The notes under the pieces are model-generated. The model worked only from the letters and a program-made list of their open reading frames with translations. It was not told where the DNA came from and did no database searches. 64,000 nucleotides of DNA from JADKIH01 sp043747595. Lineage in GTDB: Bacteria > Bacteroidota > Bacteroidia > AKYH767-A > 2013-40CM-41-45. Of the stretch, positions 8,945 to 18,294 are shown piece after piece; the stretch's first letter is position 1, and every line of letters starts with the position of its first letter. The position numbers and the translations under genes were made by a program. The stretch lies in assembly GCA_043747595.1 (NCBI GenBank), contig JAYTOX010000033.1, positions 5,972 to 69,971 of the forward strand, in the 5' to 3' direction.

Positions 8945-11002
8945 ATGAAAAAAAATTACTTACTCCTCGTTCTCTTCGCTCTTACTAGTTCTTTCTTAAA
9001 AGCACAATGTCCCGTCGGACAAGTACAAGTTACCATTACTGTTACCACCGACGATTGGGGCTATGAAGGCTATTGGCAGCTTGTTCCTATGGGAAATTCT
9101 TGTGGCACCGGAACTATCTTTTCGGGAGGAAATGCATTAGTGGGTTGTTCGGGTGGCGGCTTACAAGTTGCAACTAGCGGTGGCTATGCGAACAATACTC
9201 AAATTATTGAAGGCCCATGGTGCTTGACCCAAGGTAGCTATTTCGATATATTATATGTTGATGATTATGGTGATGGTGGCGCTTCATTTACAGTAAACAT
9301 TAATGGTTATCCTGTTTATTCAAGCTTAACAGGAACAGGAAATGGAACAGGATCACATATTACTTTTTTAGCCGAACCTGCATCGACACTCGATTTAATG
9401 TGCAAAAAAATTACAACTCCATCTTATGTGAATCCGGGAAATGTAAATGTTGCTGGTGTTATTTTTAATAATGGAACGGATACTATTACTTCGATGGATC
9501 TTAATTATTCTATAAACAGTGGTACTTCTATTACCGGTAATATTACTGGATTACATTTGGCACCTTTCACTTCGCTCTCTGTCATTCATCCTAACTCTTG
9601 GACAACTTCAGTGAATGGACAATACCAAATAAAAATGTGGGCTAGTAATATGAATGGAATGTCAGACTTAAACTCAACCAACGACACTGCTACATCTGTC
9701 GTTAATGTTGGTCCTGCTATTCCAAATTTAATTGATGACTATATCGGGATTACTCCAATACTAACCGTAATTGGAAATGCAACGGATGGAATTGCAAGTC
9801 CAAGAGATTTAGATTTTCATCCTGTGCTTACTAGAAATGAATTATGGGTAGTACTGGAAAGTACTGAAGCAATAGGTGGTAAAACAGTAAAGTTCACAAA
9901 TGCAGGTCAGCCTGGACAATCTTCGCTATTACAACAAGATGGAAATGCTTACCATTTTATGTCATTGCCTACTGGAATTGCTTTTAGTGAAAATGAAAAT
10001 TTTTGTACTTCACCTGGAGTGTACGATGCAAATCATAATGGAGGAACACCATTTACCGGGCCCACATTATGGTCGAGCAATCCTTTAATCTATGCTCAGC
10101 CATCAGGAGGTAATGGCAGTCATATCGACATGTTACATCAAAGTCCCTACTCAATGGGAGTTTGTAGTGAAACAGAAAATGTTTTTTGGATTTTTGATGG
10201 CAATGCCGGCGAGGTTGTTCGATACGATTATGTAAACGACCATGGTCCTGGAAATAGTGATCACAGTGATGGAATTATAAGACGCTTCAGCGGATTAAAC
10301 TTATTGGCAGAATCAACACATCATGTTTCGAGTCATTTAATATTGGATAAAGAAAATGGCATGTTATATATTGTTGACACCGGTCACGATAGAATTGTAA
10401 GAATGGATATTCACTCAGGAACATTTTTGAGCAATTTAACACCGTATGAACCTACCGCAGAATATTCAAATTGGGGAAGTACAGTGAACAATGTGTTTGC
10501 CGATTCAGGATTAATAACACCAAGCGGAATAGATTTAATTGGAAACCGATTAATAGTTTCCGACTATGCAACAGGAGATATAATTATCTATGATAGAAGT
10601 GCAAGTATAGGAGTAGAATTAGGACGTATTTCAACCGGAGCCCCCGGAATTATGGGAGTAAAAATTGGGCCTGATGGAAAAATATGGTATGTGAATTCAA
10701 GCACAAATAAAGTAATAAGAATCGATGGTATAACAAATGATTTGACTTCAATTAAATCGACAGAATCTATTAGCGTATATCCTAACCCAGTAAGTACAAA
10801 TTTATTTGTAAAAACAAATTCATTTTCTGGACCTTCACGCCTATTAATTTATGATATGACAGGGAAAGTGATAAAGGACGAACAATTTACCTCTGATGAA
10901 AGAACGATTCAACTTAATGTTGAAACACTCCAGTCAGGTGTATATACAATTGAAGTAATGAATAATCATTCGGTAATTAGAAAAAGGATTGTTAAAAATT
11001 AA
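8945..11002 (+). CDS. Secreted T9SS protein with beta-propeller-like region
   Basis: Starting at ATG 8945 this is a 685-residue secreted protein with signal peptide MKKNYLLLVLFALTSSFLKAQ. An in-frame TTG at 8936 is a less likely start. An N-terminal beta-rich domain (residues about 20-150, with DDYGDGGASFTVNING) and a CARDB-like segment come first. Residues about 270-600 hold NHL/SMP-30-like propeller blades (ILDKENGMLYIVDTGHDRI, SGIDLIGNRLIVSDY, GVKIGPDGKIWYVN). The last ~78 residues are a type A T9SS sorting domain (SVYPNPVS ... YDMTGK ... LQSGVYTIEV ... KRIVKN). It would be exported by Sec, then T9SS, and anchored or released at the surface. The ligand or substrate is unknown. Confidence 0.85.
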   Translation: MKKNYLLLVLFALTSSFLKAQCPVGQVQVTITVTTDDWGYEGYWQLVPMGNSCGTGTIFSGGNALVGCSGGGLQVATSGGYANNTQIIEGPWCLTQGSYFDILYVDDYGDGGASFTVNINGYPVYSSLTGTGNGTGSHITFLAEPASTLDLMCKKITTPSYVNPGNVNVAGVIFNNGTDTITSMDLNYSINSGTSITGNITGLHLAPFTSLSVIHPNSWTTSVNGQYQIKMWASNMNGMSDLNSTNDTATSVVNVGPAIPNLIDDYIGITPILTVIGNATDGIASPRDLDFHPVLTRNELWVVLESTEAIGGKTVKFTNAGQPGQSSLLQQDGNAYHFMSLPTGIAFSENENFCTSPGVYDANHNGGTPFTGPTLWSSNPLIYAQPSGGNGSHIDMLHQSPYSMGVCSETENVFWIFDGNAGEVVRYDYVNDHGPGNSDHSDGIIRRFSGLNLLAESTHHVSSHLILDKENGMLYIVDTGHDRIVRMDIHSGTFLSNLTPYEPTAEYSNWGSTVNNVFADSGLITPSGIDLIGNRLIVSDYATGDIIIYDRSASIGVELGRISTGAPGIMGVKIGPDGKIWYVNSSTNKVIRIDGITNDLTSIKSTESISVYPNPVSTNLFVKTNSFSGPSRLLIYDMTGKVIKDEQFTSDERTIQLNVETLQSGVYTIEVMNNHSVIRKRIVKN

Positions 11003-11119
11003 TTTGTTTTGTTATGCGCAACCAATGGCATCCTGCTAATTTTCAACTTTCGGAATTCTAATAAGTATTTCTTTTGTACGAACTAAATACTTTAAAAGCA
11101 ATTATTAAGCATAATAATA

Positions 11120-11524
11120 ATGGAAGAAGAAATATTTAAAAGCAAGCAGCACATAAGAGAGCATTTAGCGAATGAGCGTACTCTCTTAGCATGGATACGA
11201 ACCAGCATCGGGATTATGGCTTTTGGGTTTGTAGTCGTAAAATTTTCATTATTCATTGAACAAATTTCTCATTTGCTTAATAACAATATGACCATTCCAC
11301 ACCAAACTCAACGAGGTTATTCTTCATTGATAGGAATATTGTTGGTTACAGTGGGAGTTATAGTATTGATGTTATCTTATATAAAATACAAACGAACGGA
11401 AAAGCAATTCAATACTGAAACCTTTAAGCCATCTTCAATACTTATTCTATCACTTACAATAACTATTCTTTCTATTGGCATATTACTAATTTTGTACTTG
11501 ATGAAAAACATAAACAGATATTAA
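11120..11524 (+). CDS. YidH/DUF202 family inner-membrane protein
   Basis: This 134-residue protein begins with the DUF202 hallmark (REHLANERTLLAWIRTSIGIM). Three membrane segments follow, at residues about 28-47, 70-92 and 108-130. YidH-like proteins have no firmly assigned biochemical role. The gene stands alone and faces the ABC exporter operon tail to tail. ATG 11120 is directly preceded by A/T-rich DNA with no Shine-Dalgarno sequence. Confidence 0.88.
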   Translation: MEEEIFKSKQHIREHLANERTLLAWIRTSIGIMAFGFVVVKFSLFIEQISHLLNNNMTIPHQTQRGYSSLIGILLVTVGVIVLMLSYIKYKRTEKQFNTETFKPSSILILSLTITILSIGILLILYLMKNINRY

Positions 11525-11893
11525 TATTAAACTAATTAAGTTTTGACAACAACAGCTAAAACGCTTCGGACATAAATTTGTTTGGACTTCAAACATTTGA
11601 GCATCGTATCAACAGCTTGGTATGCGCATAACATCAAGATTAAAAGAAATAAAAAAAGAGTAATAAAATTATAAATACTAAATTGTTTTTTAAACTAATT
11701 ATTATGTCAATAAAACAACCATTGCGTCTAATAACTTTAGTCTATTTCGCCAAAAAATTATTTCCAAGAAAATTAGTATTTCCTTTCAAAACCTAGAAAG
11801 CTGCTCATCCATTCGAATTGCGTATGCTATAAACTCATTTTAAATATTCAGAAATAAATTTTACTCCAAATAAACCTTGTAGCATCTAAAACA
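11525..11893. other. A/T-rich spacer between convergent genes
   Basis: No gene, RNA or clear terminator is visible. A 30-codon open frame beginning ATG near 11704 is too short and unsupported to call. Confidence 0.5.
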
Positions 11894-13015
11894 CTAACTA
11901 GTTTTCCTATAATTCAATATTGCCAATCCATTAAATAAAACTGCAAATCCAATCATTACAAGAAAATGTTTTTTAATATCTGCAAATCCGCTACCTTTTA
12001 GAACAATCATTCTTAAAACTTCTATAAAATAAGTAACCGGATTACTGTAAGCAATTACTTTTGCCCAATCGGGCATACTGTCAATTGATGTAAATAATCC
12101 GCTCATCAATAAAAAAATTGTCATAAAGAAAAATGCGACAGACATTGCTTGTTGTTGTGTTTGTGAAAATGTTGATAATAACAATCCAAAACCTAGTAAT
12201 GCAACTAAGTACAATGCCAAATAACAATATAAAAGTCCGATACTTCCAACAGGTACAATTCCATAAACCAATCTTCCTACTACAAATAAGCCAATTGAAA
12301 AAACAACCATTCCGATTATCCAAAAGGGAATTAACTTTCCCAAAATAAAATAATGTTTTTTAATGGGCGATACATTTATCTGCTCTATCGTCCCTATTTC
12401 TTTTTCTTTTACAATATTCAACGAACATAAATACGCTCCTACCATTGTTACTAACACTGCTAATATACCTGGAACCATAAAGAATCTGTAATTTAGATCG
12501 GGATTGAACCAAAAAGAATTTTCAACTTCAATTACAGGTGTGTCATTCCTTTGATTCGGTCCCGCAATTTCCAAACGCAAATTAGAATTATAATTACTAA
12601 TAATATTTGCAAGATAAGCGCTACCCAAACCTGCCTTAGTTCCGTTAATGGCATTCACCGCAATAAATAATTTTTGATTTCCTTCCCGAACCAAATTGCG
12701 TTCAAAGCCAAAAGGTATTTCCAATATCAAATCTGATTTGTCGGCTTCAACCAAATGAAATGCGTTTTCATACGACTCACCGTAATCAGCTAAACGAAAA
12801 TAACCTGATGCAGTAACCTTCTTTATTAACTTTTGACTATAAGAAGAGTGGTCATGATCTACAATACTGATATTAATATTTTTCACTTCGTAATCGGCTG
12901 CTAATGGCATAATGAGTAACTGAACAATTGGCATAGCAAAAATCAACGGCAACAATGATTTGTTTCGAAATATTTGTTTAAATTCTTTTTGCAATAAAAA
13001 TTTCAGTGTTCTCAT
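11894..13015 (-). CDS. ABC-2 type exporter permease (YbhR-like)
   Basis: This 373-residue inner-membrane permease has an N-terminal cytoplasmic KEFKQIFRNK segment, TM1 (residues about 22-42), a ~130-residue extracytoplasmic loop, then five membrane segments. The conserved cytoplasmic motif between TM2 and TM3 is NIVKEKEIGTIEQINVSPI. This is the ABC2_membrane_3 layout of drug/solute exporters such as E. coli YbhR. It is the last gene of a five-gene minus-strand operon, 31 bases after a paralogous permease, with which it would form the heterodimeric channel. Confidence 0.9.
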   Translation of the reverse strand: MRTLKFLLQKEFKQIFRNKSLLPLIFAMPIVQLLIMPLAADYEVKNINISIVDHDHSSYSQKLIKKVTASGYFRLADYGESYENAFHLVEADKSDLILEIPFGFERNLVREGNQKLFIAVNAINGTKAGLGSAYLANIISNYNSNLRLEIAGPNQRNDTPVIEVENSFWFNPDLNYRFFMVPGILAVLVTMVGAYLCSLNIVKEKEIGTIEQINVSPIKKHYFILGKLIPFWIIGMVVFSIGLFVVGRLVYGIVPVGSIGLLYCYLALYLVALLGFGLLLSTFSQTQQQAMSVAFFFMTIFLLMSGLFTSIDSMPDWAKVIAYSNPVTYFIEVLRMIVLKGSGFADIKKHFLVMIGFAVLFNGLAILNYRKTS

Positions 13016-13046
13016 TTATTCATTTTCAAATACTATTAAAGTCTGT

Positions 13047-14153
13047 TTATTGTAAACGTATTTTAAACTTTTTAAAACTTGCCGTTAATAATACGATTGT
13101 CATTCCTATTAGCACAAGTGTTTCTTTCCAAATTGCATTAAAACCTAATCCTTTTATCATGATCGATTTCACAATAATGTAATACCATTTAGCTGGAACT
13201 AAATTTGAAATAACTTGAAGTGGCAAAGGCATATTTTCTATTGGGAACATAAACCCTGTAAGCAACATGGTAGGAATTAACATTCCCATTAAAGAAATTA
13301 ACATGGCAGTTTGTTGTGAAGTTGTTACTGTAGAAATGAGTAAGCCTAACGACAAAGCTGTTAAAATTAGTAAACCACTTTCAGCAAAAAGCAAAGCAAT
13401 ACTTCCATTCAATGGCATCCCTAATAAAAAAACACTTAACAATAAAATGAGCGACAAATTTACAAGCGATAAAATAAAATACGGTACCGCTTTAGCGATG
13501 ATTACCAAAAAGGGATTGAATGGCGATACAAGCAACACTTCCATTGTACCGAATTCCTTTTCTCTTACAATAGAAACAGAGGTCATAAGCACGCACACTA
13601 ACATCAATACAAGCGCCATTACACCTGGCACAAAATTAGGCGCTGCTTTCAATTCGGGATTATAGAGCATTCTAATCTCCGGAACAATTTGTATCGGAAT
13701 TTTTTGACCTTTCAACATGTCCCTTTGAAAATCAAGAATAATAAGTTTAATGTAATTTACAAGAGTAGTAGCAGTATTGGGATCGGAAGCATCGGCCAAA
13801 ATTTGCACTTGAGCTTTATTACTATGAAACAAATCTCTATCAAAGTTTTCCGGAATAACTAAAATTACTTTAGCGGCTCCCGATTTAAAACTCTTTTCAA
13901 TTTCCGATTGACTTAAAATTATTTTTTCCAATTCAAAATTTGAACCGGCAGTGATTTTATTTATTATTTTTTCAGAAGAAACATCATGAGCATAATCGCA
14001 AATAATGAGTTTTGATTTTTTAATTTCGTTAGAAAGCGCAAAGCCAAATAAAACTATTTGAACAATAGGCAAACCAAAAAGCATAAGCAAAGTTTTTCGA
14101 TCGCGAAAAACATGATAAAATTCTTTTCTTATAAATGCAATAAATTTTTTCAT
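13047..14153 (-). CDS. ABC-2 type exporter permease (YbhS-like)
   Basis: This 368-residue permease has the same layout as its downstream neighbour: TM1 in MLFGLPIVQIVLFGFAL, a large extracytoplasmic domain (residues about 45-175) and a cluster of membrane segments from about 180. The EKEFGTMEVLLVSPFNPF motif lies between TM2 and TM3. It follows the ATPase gene by 13 bases. With the second permease it forms the membrane part of the exporter; the ATPases upstream drive it. Substrates of this group include drugs and cations, but the sequence does not identify one. Confidence 0.9.
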   Translation of the reverse strand: MKKFIAFIRKEFYHVFRDRKTLLMLFGLPIVQIVLFGFALSNEIKKSKLIICDYAHDVSSEKIINKITAGSNFELEKIILSQSEIEKSFKSGAAKVILVIPENFDRDLFHSNKAQVQILADASDPNTATTLVNYIKLIILDFQRDMLKGQKIPIQIVPEIRMLYNPELKAAPNFVPGVMALVLMLVCVLMTSVSIVREKEFGTMEVLLVSPFNPFLVIIAKAVPYFILSLVNLSLILLLSVFLLGMPLNGSIALLFAESGLLILTALSLGLLISTVTTSQQTAMLISLMGMLIPTMLLTGFMFPIENMPLPLQVISNLVPAKWYYIIVKSIMIKGLGFNAIWKETLVLIGMTIVLLTASFKKFKIRLQ

Positions 14154-14166
14154 TTGTTCAAATTAA

Positions 14167-14910
14167 TTAATCGCCTGCTCTCACAGCCTTTCTTGCCAAC
14201 TGATAAAACACATCGTCCATTGATGGTGCAGAAAATTGAGATTTTAAGTTGGAAGGCGTATCCATAGCTTTTATTTCACCATCAACCATCATAGATATCC
14301 GATTACAATATTCTGCTTCATCCATGTAATGTGTTGTTACAAAAACAGTAATTCCCCTCTCTGAAGCAGCATAGATTAAATCCCAAAATTGCCTACGTGT
14401 AACGGGGTCTACCCCACTCGTCGGTTCATCGAGGAAAACAATTTTAGGATCGTGAATTACAGCTATAGAAAATGCAAGTTTTTGTTTCCATCCTAAAGGC
14501 AATGTACTTACTAATTTTTTTCGTTCTTTCTCTAATCCTAATTGACCAATTAATAGATCACTTTTAGTTTTAATTTCTTTGTTAGTTAATCCGTAGATCC
14601 CTGCAAAAAAAGTAATGTTTTCGATAACAGTTAAATCTTCATACAATGAAAATTTCTGACTCATATAACCGATACTTCTTTTAATTTTTTCCGGTTCTCG
14701 ATAAATATCAAATCCCGCGATAGTTGCTTTTCCTGATGTAGGAATCGACAGCCCACAAAGCATACGCATCGCAGTCGTTTTACCAGCACCGTTAGCACCT
14801 AAAAATCCAAATATTTCACCGGCAGAAACTTCGAACGATATTTCATTGACTGCGATGAAGTCGTTAAATTTTTTAGTCAGACGTTCAGTCCGAATTACAA
14901 TATCATTCAT
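14167..14910 (-). CDS. ABC exporter ATP-binding subunit (second YbhF half)
   Basis: This 247-residue ATPase has Walker A GANGAGKT (residues 38-45), Walker B IVFLDEP with GVDP, and an H-loop TTHYMD. The ABC signature is the variant LPLGWKQK instead of LSGGMKQ, as is usual in the C-terminal half of YbhF-type proteins. It overlaps the upstream ATPase gene by 8 bases. In E. coli the two ATPase domains are one protein (YbhF); here they are two, and they presumably form a heterodimer. Confidence 0.92.
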   Translation of the reverse strand: MNDIVIRTERLTKKFNDFIAVNEISFEVSAGEIFGFLGANGAGKTTAMRMLCGLSIPTSGKATIAGFDIYREPEKIKRSIGYMSQKFSLYEDLTVIENITFFAGIYGLTNKEIKTKSDLLIGQLGLEKERKKLVSTLPLGWKQKLAFSIAVIHDPKIVFLDEPTSGVDPVTRRQFWDLIYAASERGITVFVTTHYMDEAEYCNRISMMVDGEIKAMDTPSNLKSQFSAPSMDDVFYQLARKAVRAGD

Positions 14911-15820
14911 TTTCCATTAATTGAATAAAACAATCTTCTACAGAAGGTGAAACATCCTTTACTTCAATATTTTCATGACCATTTTCGGCAATGAATTCCA
15001 ATAATTCATCGAGCGATTTCTGTGAGCTATCGCTAGTAAATGTGATGTGGTGAAAAGCTCCAAACGCATTACAGCTATCGAGCAATTTCAATTTCCGAAG
15101 GTCCACTAGTAACTTTCCCATATTAGACGATTTAACACCAAATAATTTTTTCGGAAATTTTTTTATAACATTATCAGGGGTATCAATTGACAATATTTTC
15201 CCTTTTTGTAGAAGCGCAATTCGCTCGCACAAGGTAGCTTCATCCATATAAGGCGTAGAAACTAGAATAGTGATTCCTTGCGTTTTCAATCTTTTGAGCA
15301 TATCCCAAAATTCCTTTCTGGAAACTGTATCTACACCGGTTGTTGGCTCATCCAAAAATAAAACGGTTGGACGATGAATGAGTGCACAGCATAACGCTAG
15401 CTTTTGCTTCATTCCACCCGACAATTTACCGGCTCTTCTATTTTTAAAGGGTTCGATTTGTACATAAATTTCTTTTATCAAATCATAATTTTCTTTAATA
15501 GTTGTATTAAAAATTGTTGCAAAAAAATTAAGATTTTCTTCCACTGTAAGGTCCTGATAAAGTGAAAATTTTCCGGGCATATACCCTACCAGCGTACGAA
15601 TTTTTTTATAATCCTTTACTACATCCATTCCATCTATCGAAGCAGTTCCACTATCGGGCAGTAAAAGAGTGGTCAGTATTCTGAAGATCGTTGACTTTCC
15701 GGCACCGTCAGGCCCAATTAAACCAAAAAGTTCGCCATCGTTTACATTAAAAGAAATATTATCAACTGCAAGTGTTGTACCCTCATTATATGTTTTCGTA
15801 ATATTATTAAATAAAACCAT
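14903..15820 (-). CDS. ABC exporter ATP-binding subunit (first YbhF half)
   Basis: The likely start is ATG 15820 (MVLFNNITKTYNEG), which places the first strand of the nucleotide-binding domain at the N-terminus. An upstream in-frame start at 15850 would add ten hydrophobic residues not seen in the family. The 305-residue product has Walker A GPDGAGKS, a canonical signature LSGGMKQK, Walker B VLFLDEP and a C-terminal extension of ~70 residues (LFGVKSSNMGKLLV ...). The stop codon overlaps the start of the next ATPase, implying coupled translation. It is the second gene of the operon. Confidence 0.92.
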   Translation of the reverse strand: MVLFNNITKTYNEGTTLAVDNISFNVNDGELFGLIGPDGAGKSTIFRILTTLLLPDSGTASIDGMDVVKDYKKIRTLVGYMPGKFSLYQDLTVEENLNFFATIFNTTIKENYDLIKEIYVQIEPFKNRRAGKLSGGMKQKLALCCALIHRPTVLFLDEPTTGVDTVSRKEFWDMLKRLKTQGITILVSTPYMDEATLCERIALLQKGKILSIDTPDNVIKKFPKKLFGVKSSNMGKLLVDLRKLKLLDSCNAFGAFHHITFTSDSSQKSLDELLEFIAENGHENIEVKDVSPSVEDCFIQLMENE

Positions 15821-15858
15821 AATTATAAAAAGCAATAATTGATAAAACACTTATCACA

Positions 15859-16758
15859 TTAAAAAAGGATTTCTCCGTACATTCCAATTTTGTATTGGCC
15901 GTTATTAATTACTTTAATTTTTACTGCATATACAAGGTTTGCGCGCTCCGATTTTGTTTGAATTGTTTTAGGGGTAAATTCAGCCTTATCGTTTATCCAA
16001 CTAATTGTACCATCCGTTTTTTCAAAACCTCCTTTACCATCATCAGTATTTACAGTTACTTTTTGACCTATTTTTACAAGTGGAAGCTGATTGCCTGTAA
16101 TGTAAACGCGAAGAATAATTGTTGAAAGATCAGCAATTTTATAAAGTGCCTTCCCTGGTGCAACAATTTCATTGGCCATTGAAAATTTAGTCAGTACAGT
16201 TCCTTCAATTGGATTAATTATTTTGCATCGCACCAATTGATCGTTGAGTTGATCGATTTGTATTTTCAAACTAGCAGCATCGCTATCAATTCCTTTTTCA
16301 GAAATTTGCAGCGTAGACTTAAGCGCATCAATTTGTTTGTTGATCACATCAACTTGCGTATTGATATCGTCCAACTGTTTTGTTGTAGCAGCTTTTTCCT
16401 TTACTAAATTATTAAAACGTTTTTGTTCCGTTTGAGCTGCCTTTAACTGCTCTTGCAAAGCAGCTATTTGTACAGGGATATTGGGCTTTCTACTGTATAA
16501 TGAATTGATCTGAGCTTCCAATTGCATTTTTTTTAAGTACAATTGAATACTATCAATATAGCCGATATACTCCCCGGCCTTCAACCGATCGCCCTCTTCG
16601 ATTTTAAATTCTTTTAATACACCTGAAGATTCAGCTGATACAATTGTTTCTTCAGCTTCAAAAGTGCCCGAAGCATCAAACTTAGTTGAATTATTTTTAC
16701 ATGAGGTGTTTATATTGACAACATAAACACAAAGCAACATTATAAGAATTCGATTCAT
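15859..16758 (-). CDS. HlyD-family membrane-fusion lipoprotein (YbhG-like)
   Basis: This 299-residue adaptor has a lipoprotein-like signal ending NINTSC (Cys20). A beta-barrel/lipoyl segment (FEAEETIVSAESSGVLKEF) is followed by a long coiled-coil hairpin (residues about 75-165, rich in Leu/Gln/Lys). The second lipoyl half (INPIEGTVLTKF) and a beta domain close the protein. It is the first gene of the ABC exporter operon and would link the ABC permeases to an outer-membrane TolC-like channel, which is not encoded nearby. No TetR-type regulator adjoins it, unlike in E. coli. Confidence 0.9.
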   Translation of the reverse strand: MNRILIMLLCVYVVNINTSCKNNSTKFDASGTFEAEETIVSAESSGVLKEFKIEEGDRLKAGEYIGYIDSIQLYLKKMQLEAQINSLYSRKPNIPVQIAALQEQLKAAQTEQKRFNNLVKEKAATTKQLDDINTQVDVINKQIDALKSTLQISEKGIDSDAASLKIQIDQLNDQLVRCKIINPIEGTVLTKFSMANEIVAPGKALYKIADLSTIILRVYITGNQLPLVKIGQKVTVNTDDGKGGFEKTDGTISWINDKAEFTPKTIQTKSERANLVYAVKIKVINNGQYKIGMYGEILF

Positions 16759-16845
16759 ATTTATTCTAAAGGATTATTTATTTAAAATATTTTGACAATG
16801 ATAATATGGCTTAACTCGTAAATCACAAAATATAATTTATCAACT

Positions 16846-17190
16846 TCACTTTTTATTTTTCTTTGACGATTTCGCATTCTTATTCCAATCGAGAGCAAGG
16901 CCAATCCAATGATTAAAATCTTTTTTTGATTTCATGCCGGTTTCATCAACCATGATATAACCTTTCATTGGACGTTTTGTAAAATCCATTGTTCTGCATC
17001 CTTGTTTTTCTACCGACTCTTCATGCAAAGCAGGATCAATTCTACACATCAATTCATCTTTTATTATTCCCACACACATTTTTCCATTATACATAAAGGT
17101 CAATCCGCCCATCATTTCTTTTTCCTCTACGTGTTTAAGGGTTTGGAATTCTTCCCGAACTCGGTTAGCTAATTTTTCGCTGTAAGCCAT
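16846..17190 (-). CDS. TfoX N-terminal-domain protein
   Basis: This 114-residue protein is a stand-alone TfoX/Sxy N-terminal domain. Recognisable marks are the N-terminal helix (LANRVREEFQTL), EKEMMGGLTFMYNGKMCVGI and RPMKGYIMVDE. The tail is Lys-rich (KNAKSSKKNKK). In gamma-proteobacteria TfoX activates competence; single-domain relatives in Bacteroidota have no proven function. It lies 8 bases downstream of the DUF1801-like gene and is probably co-transcribed with it. Such pairs of small domains are common in environmental bacteria. Confidence 0.85.
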   Translation of the reverse strand: MAYSEKLANRVREEFQTLKHVEEKEMMGGLTFMYNGKMCVGIIKDELMCRIDPALHEESVEKQGCRTMDFTKRPMKGYIMVDETGMKSKKDFNHWIGLALDWNKNAKSSKKNKK

Positions 17191-17198
17191 AGATAATT

Positions 17199-17645
17199 TT
17201 ATTTAAATTGATTATCGATTAACAGTGCATCAAAGATATAGGATTTTAGCAAATCAACATCAATCTCCTTAATATTCAAATAGTCTTTATAATAAACTTG
17301 CTTCCTATCGCCGTTATTAAGAAAATTAATTTCATCGTTTAATAAATATCCATTAGAAAATCCTATACGTACACCTGTATAACTTTTAGTTTTTCCCCAT
17401 AAGATAGAAGCCGGCCAAATAAATAAGATTGTTTTGCGTCTTTTATAAAAAGGCACATTATACGTTAGTTTCTCCTTTATATCAGGAATACAATCGAAAA
17501 TCAGCTCACGAATTAAAAGAACAATTTGTAATTCATTCTTTGGTAGATAGTCAAGAAATTCATCCACATCTTTGAATGATACATTTTGCATTTTATAAGT
17601 TCGCTTACTGACTTTTGTCATGTCATAAAAAATTTGATTAGACAT
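17199..17645 (-). CDS. DUF1801/YdhG-like protein
   Basis: This 148-residue soluble protein resembles DUF1801 (YdhG-like) proteins: FLDYLPKNELQIVLLIRELI near the N-terminus, then YNVPFYKRRKTILFIWPAS and VRIGFSNGYLL. Function in the family is unknown. ATG 17645 gives the longest product; an internal ATG at 17591 (MQNVSFKDVDEFL) would begin closer to the domain and cannot be excluded. The TfoX-domain gene follows after 8 bases. Confidence 0.7.
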   Translation of the reverse strand: MSNQIFYDMTKVSKRTYKMQNVSFKDVDEFLDYLPKNELQIVLLIRELIFDCIPDIKEKLTYNVPFYKRRKTILFIWPASILWGKTKSYTGVRIGFSNGYLLNDEINFLNNGDRKQVYYKDYLNIKEIDVDLLKSYIFDALLIDNQFK

Positions 17646-17754
17646 AAATGCTTTTTGCTACTTAATAATCTTAACTGTGAGTTGGCCGCTAACCATCAAA
17701 AATGGAGTAAATCTTTCATCGAAAAGTTACATAAAAAATGACAGCTATGAAAAT

Positions 17755-18267
17755 TTATTGTTTGAGTTTATTCAAATTAATCAAAGCATTCGTTAGTTCA
17801 TCGGGCAATTTTGTACCTATTAATAATTTTCTTTTGTCGTAAAACTCCAGTTGCAAACCTTTATTTCCGGAGATGTTTAGCGCCCTTCCTTTTCTTAAGA
17901 ATCCTAATCTGTATCCCCATCCTCCGAATTCTAAAATAGCATTATACTCTCTTACATAAGAATAGGAAATTTCATCCCATGAATAATGAATAAATTTTCT
18001 TTGTAAAGGAAAAAATCTAACATAAACTCCGTCGCGTCTTATTTCAGTTTCTAACTTGATTGTAAGAAATAAAATAATTACAAGAATCATTATTCCTATA
18101 GGTATAAGAATAGATAAATCTGCTAATAGTTTGGATGGAATAGAATCTCCGAATCCTATTTTCTTAAAAATTCCATATGTTGAAATAGATGTCACGGTTA
18201 AAAGTATTAACCAAAGCCACCACTGTTTAAATTTTTGAACTTCTGAAAAAAACAAATCATTTTTCAT
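17755..18267 (-). CDS. Two-TM membrane protein with PH-like domain (DUF6141-like)
   Basis: This 170-residue protein has two membrane segments (residues about 15-33 and 50-70), then a ~100-residue beta-rich domain (TEIRRDGVYVRFFPLQRKF ... GLQLEFYDKRKLLIG) like bacterial PH domains. The opening FFSEVQKFKQWW and overall plan match the DUF6141 group as I remember it. There is no known function. It is a single gene between the DUF1801-like protein and the large kelch protein. Confidence 0.65.
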   Translation of the reverse strand: MKNDLFFSEVQKFKQWWLWLILLTVTSISTYGIFKKIGFGDSIPSKLLADLSILIPIGIMILVIILFLTIKLETEIRRDGVYVRFFPLQRKFIHYSWDEISYSYVREYNAILEFGGWGYRLGFLRKGRALNISGNKGLQLEFYDKRKLLIGTKLPDELTNALINLNKLKQ

Positions 18268-18294
18268 CGCGTATTTTTTTTAGGAAAATAACTG

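Noticed and set aside
13267..13665. 132-codon plus-strand open frame
   Set aside because: It lies antisense to the YbhS-like permease, which has clear domain support; shadow frame.
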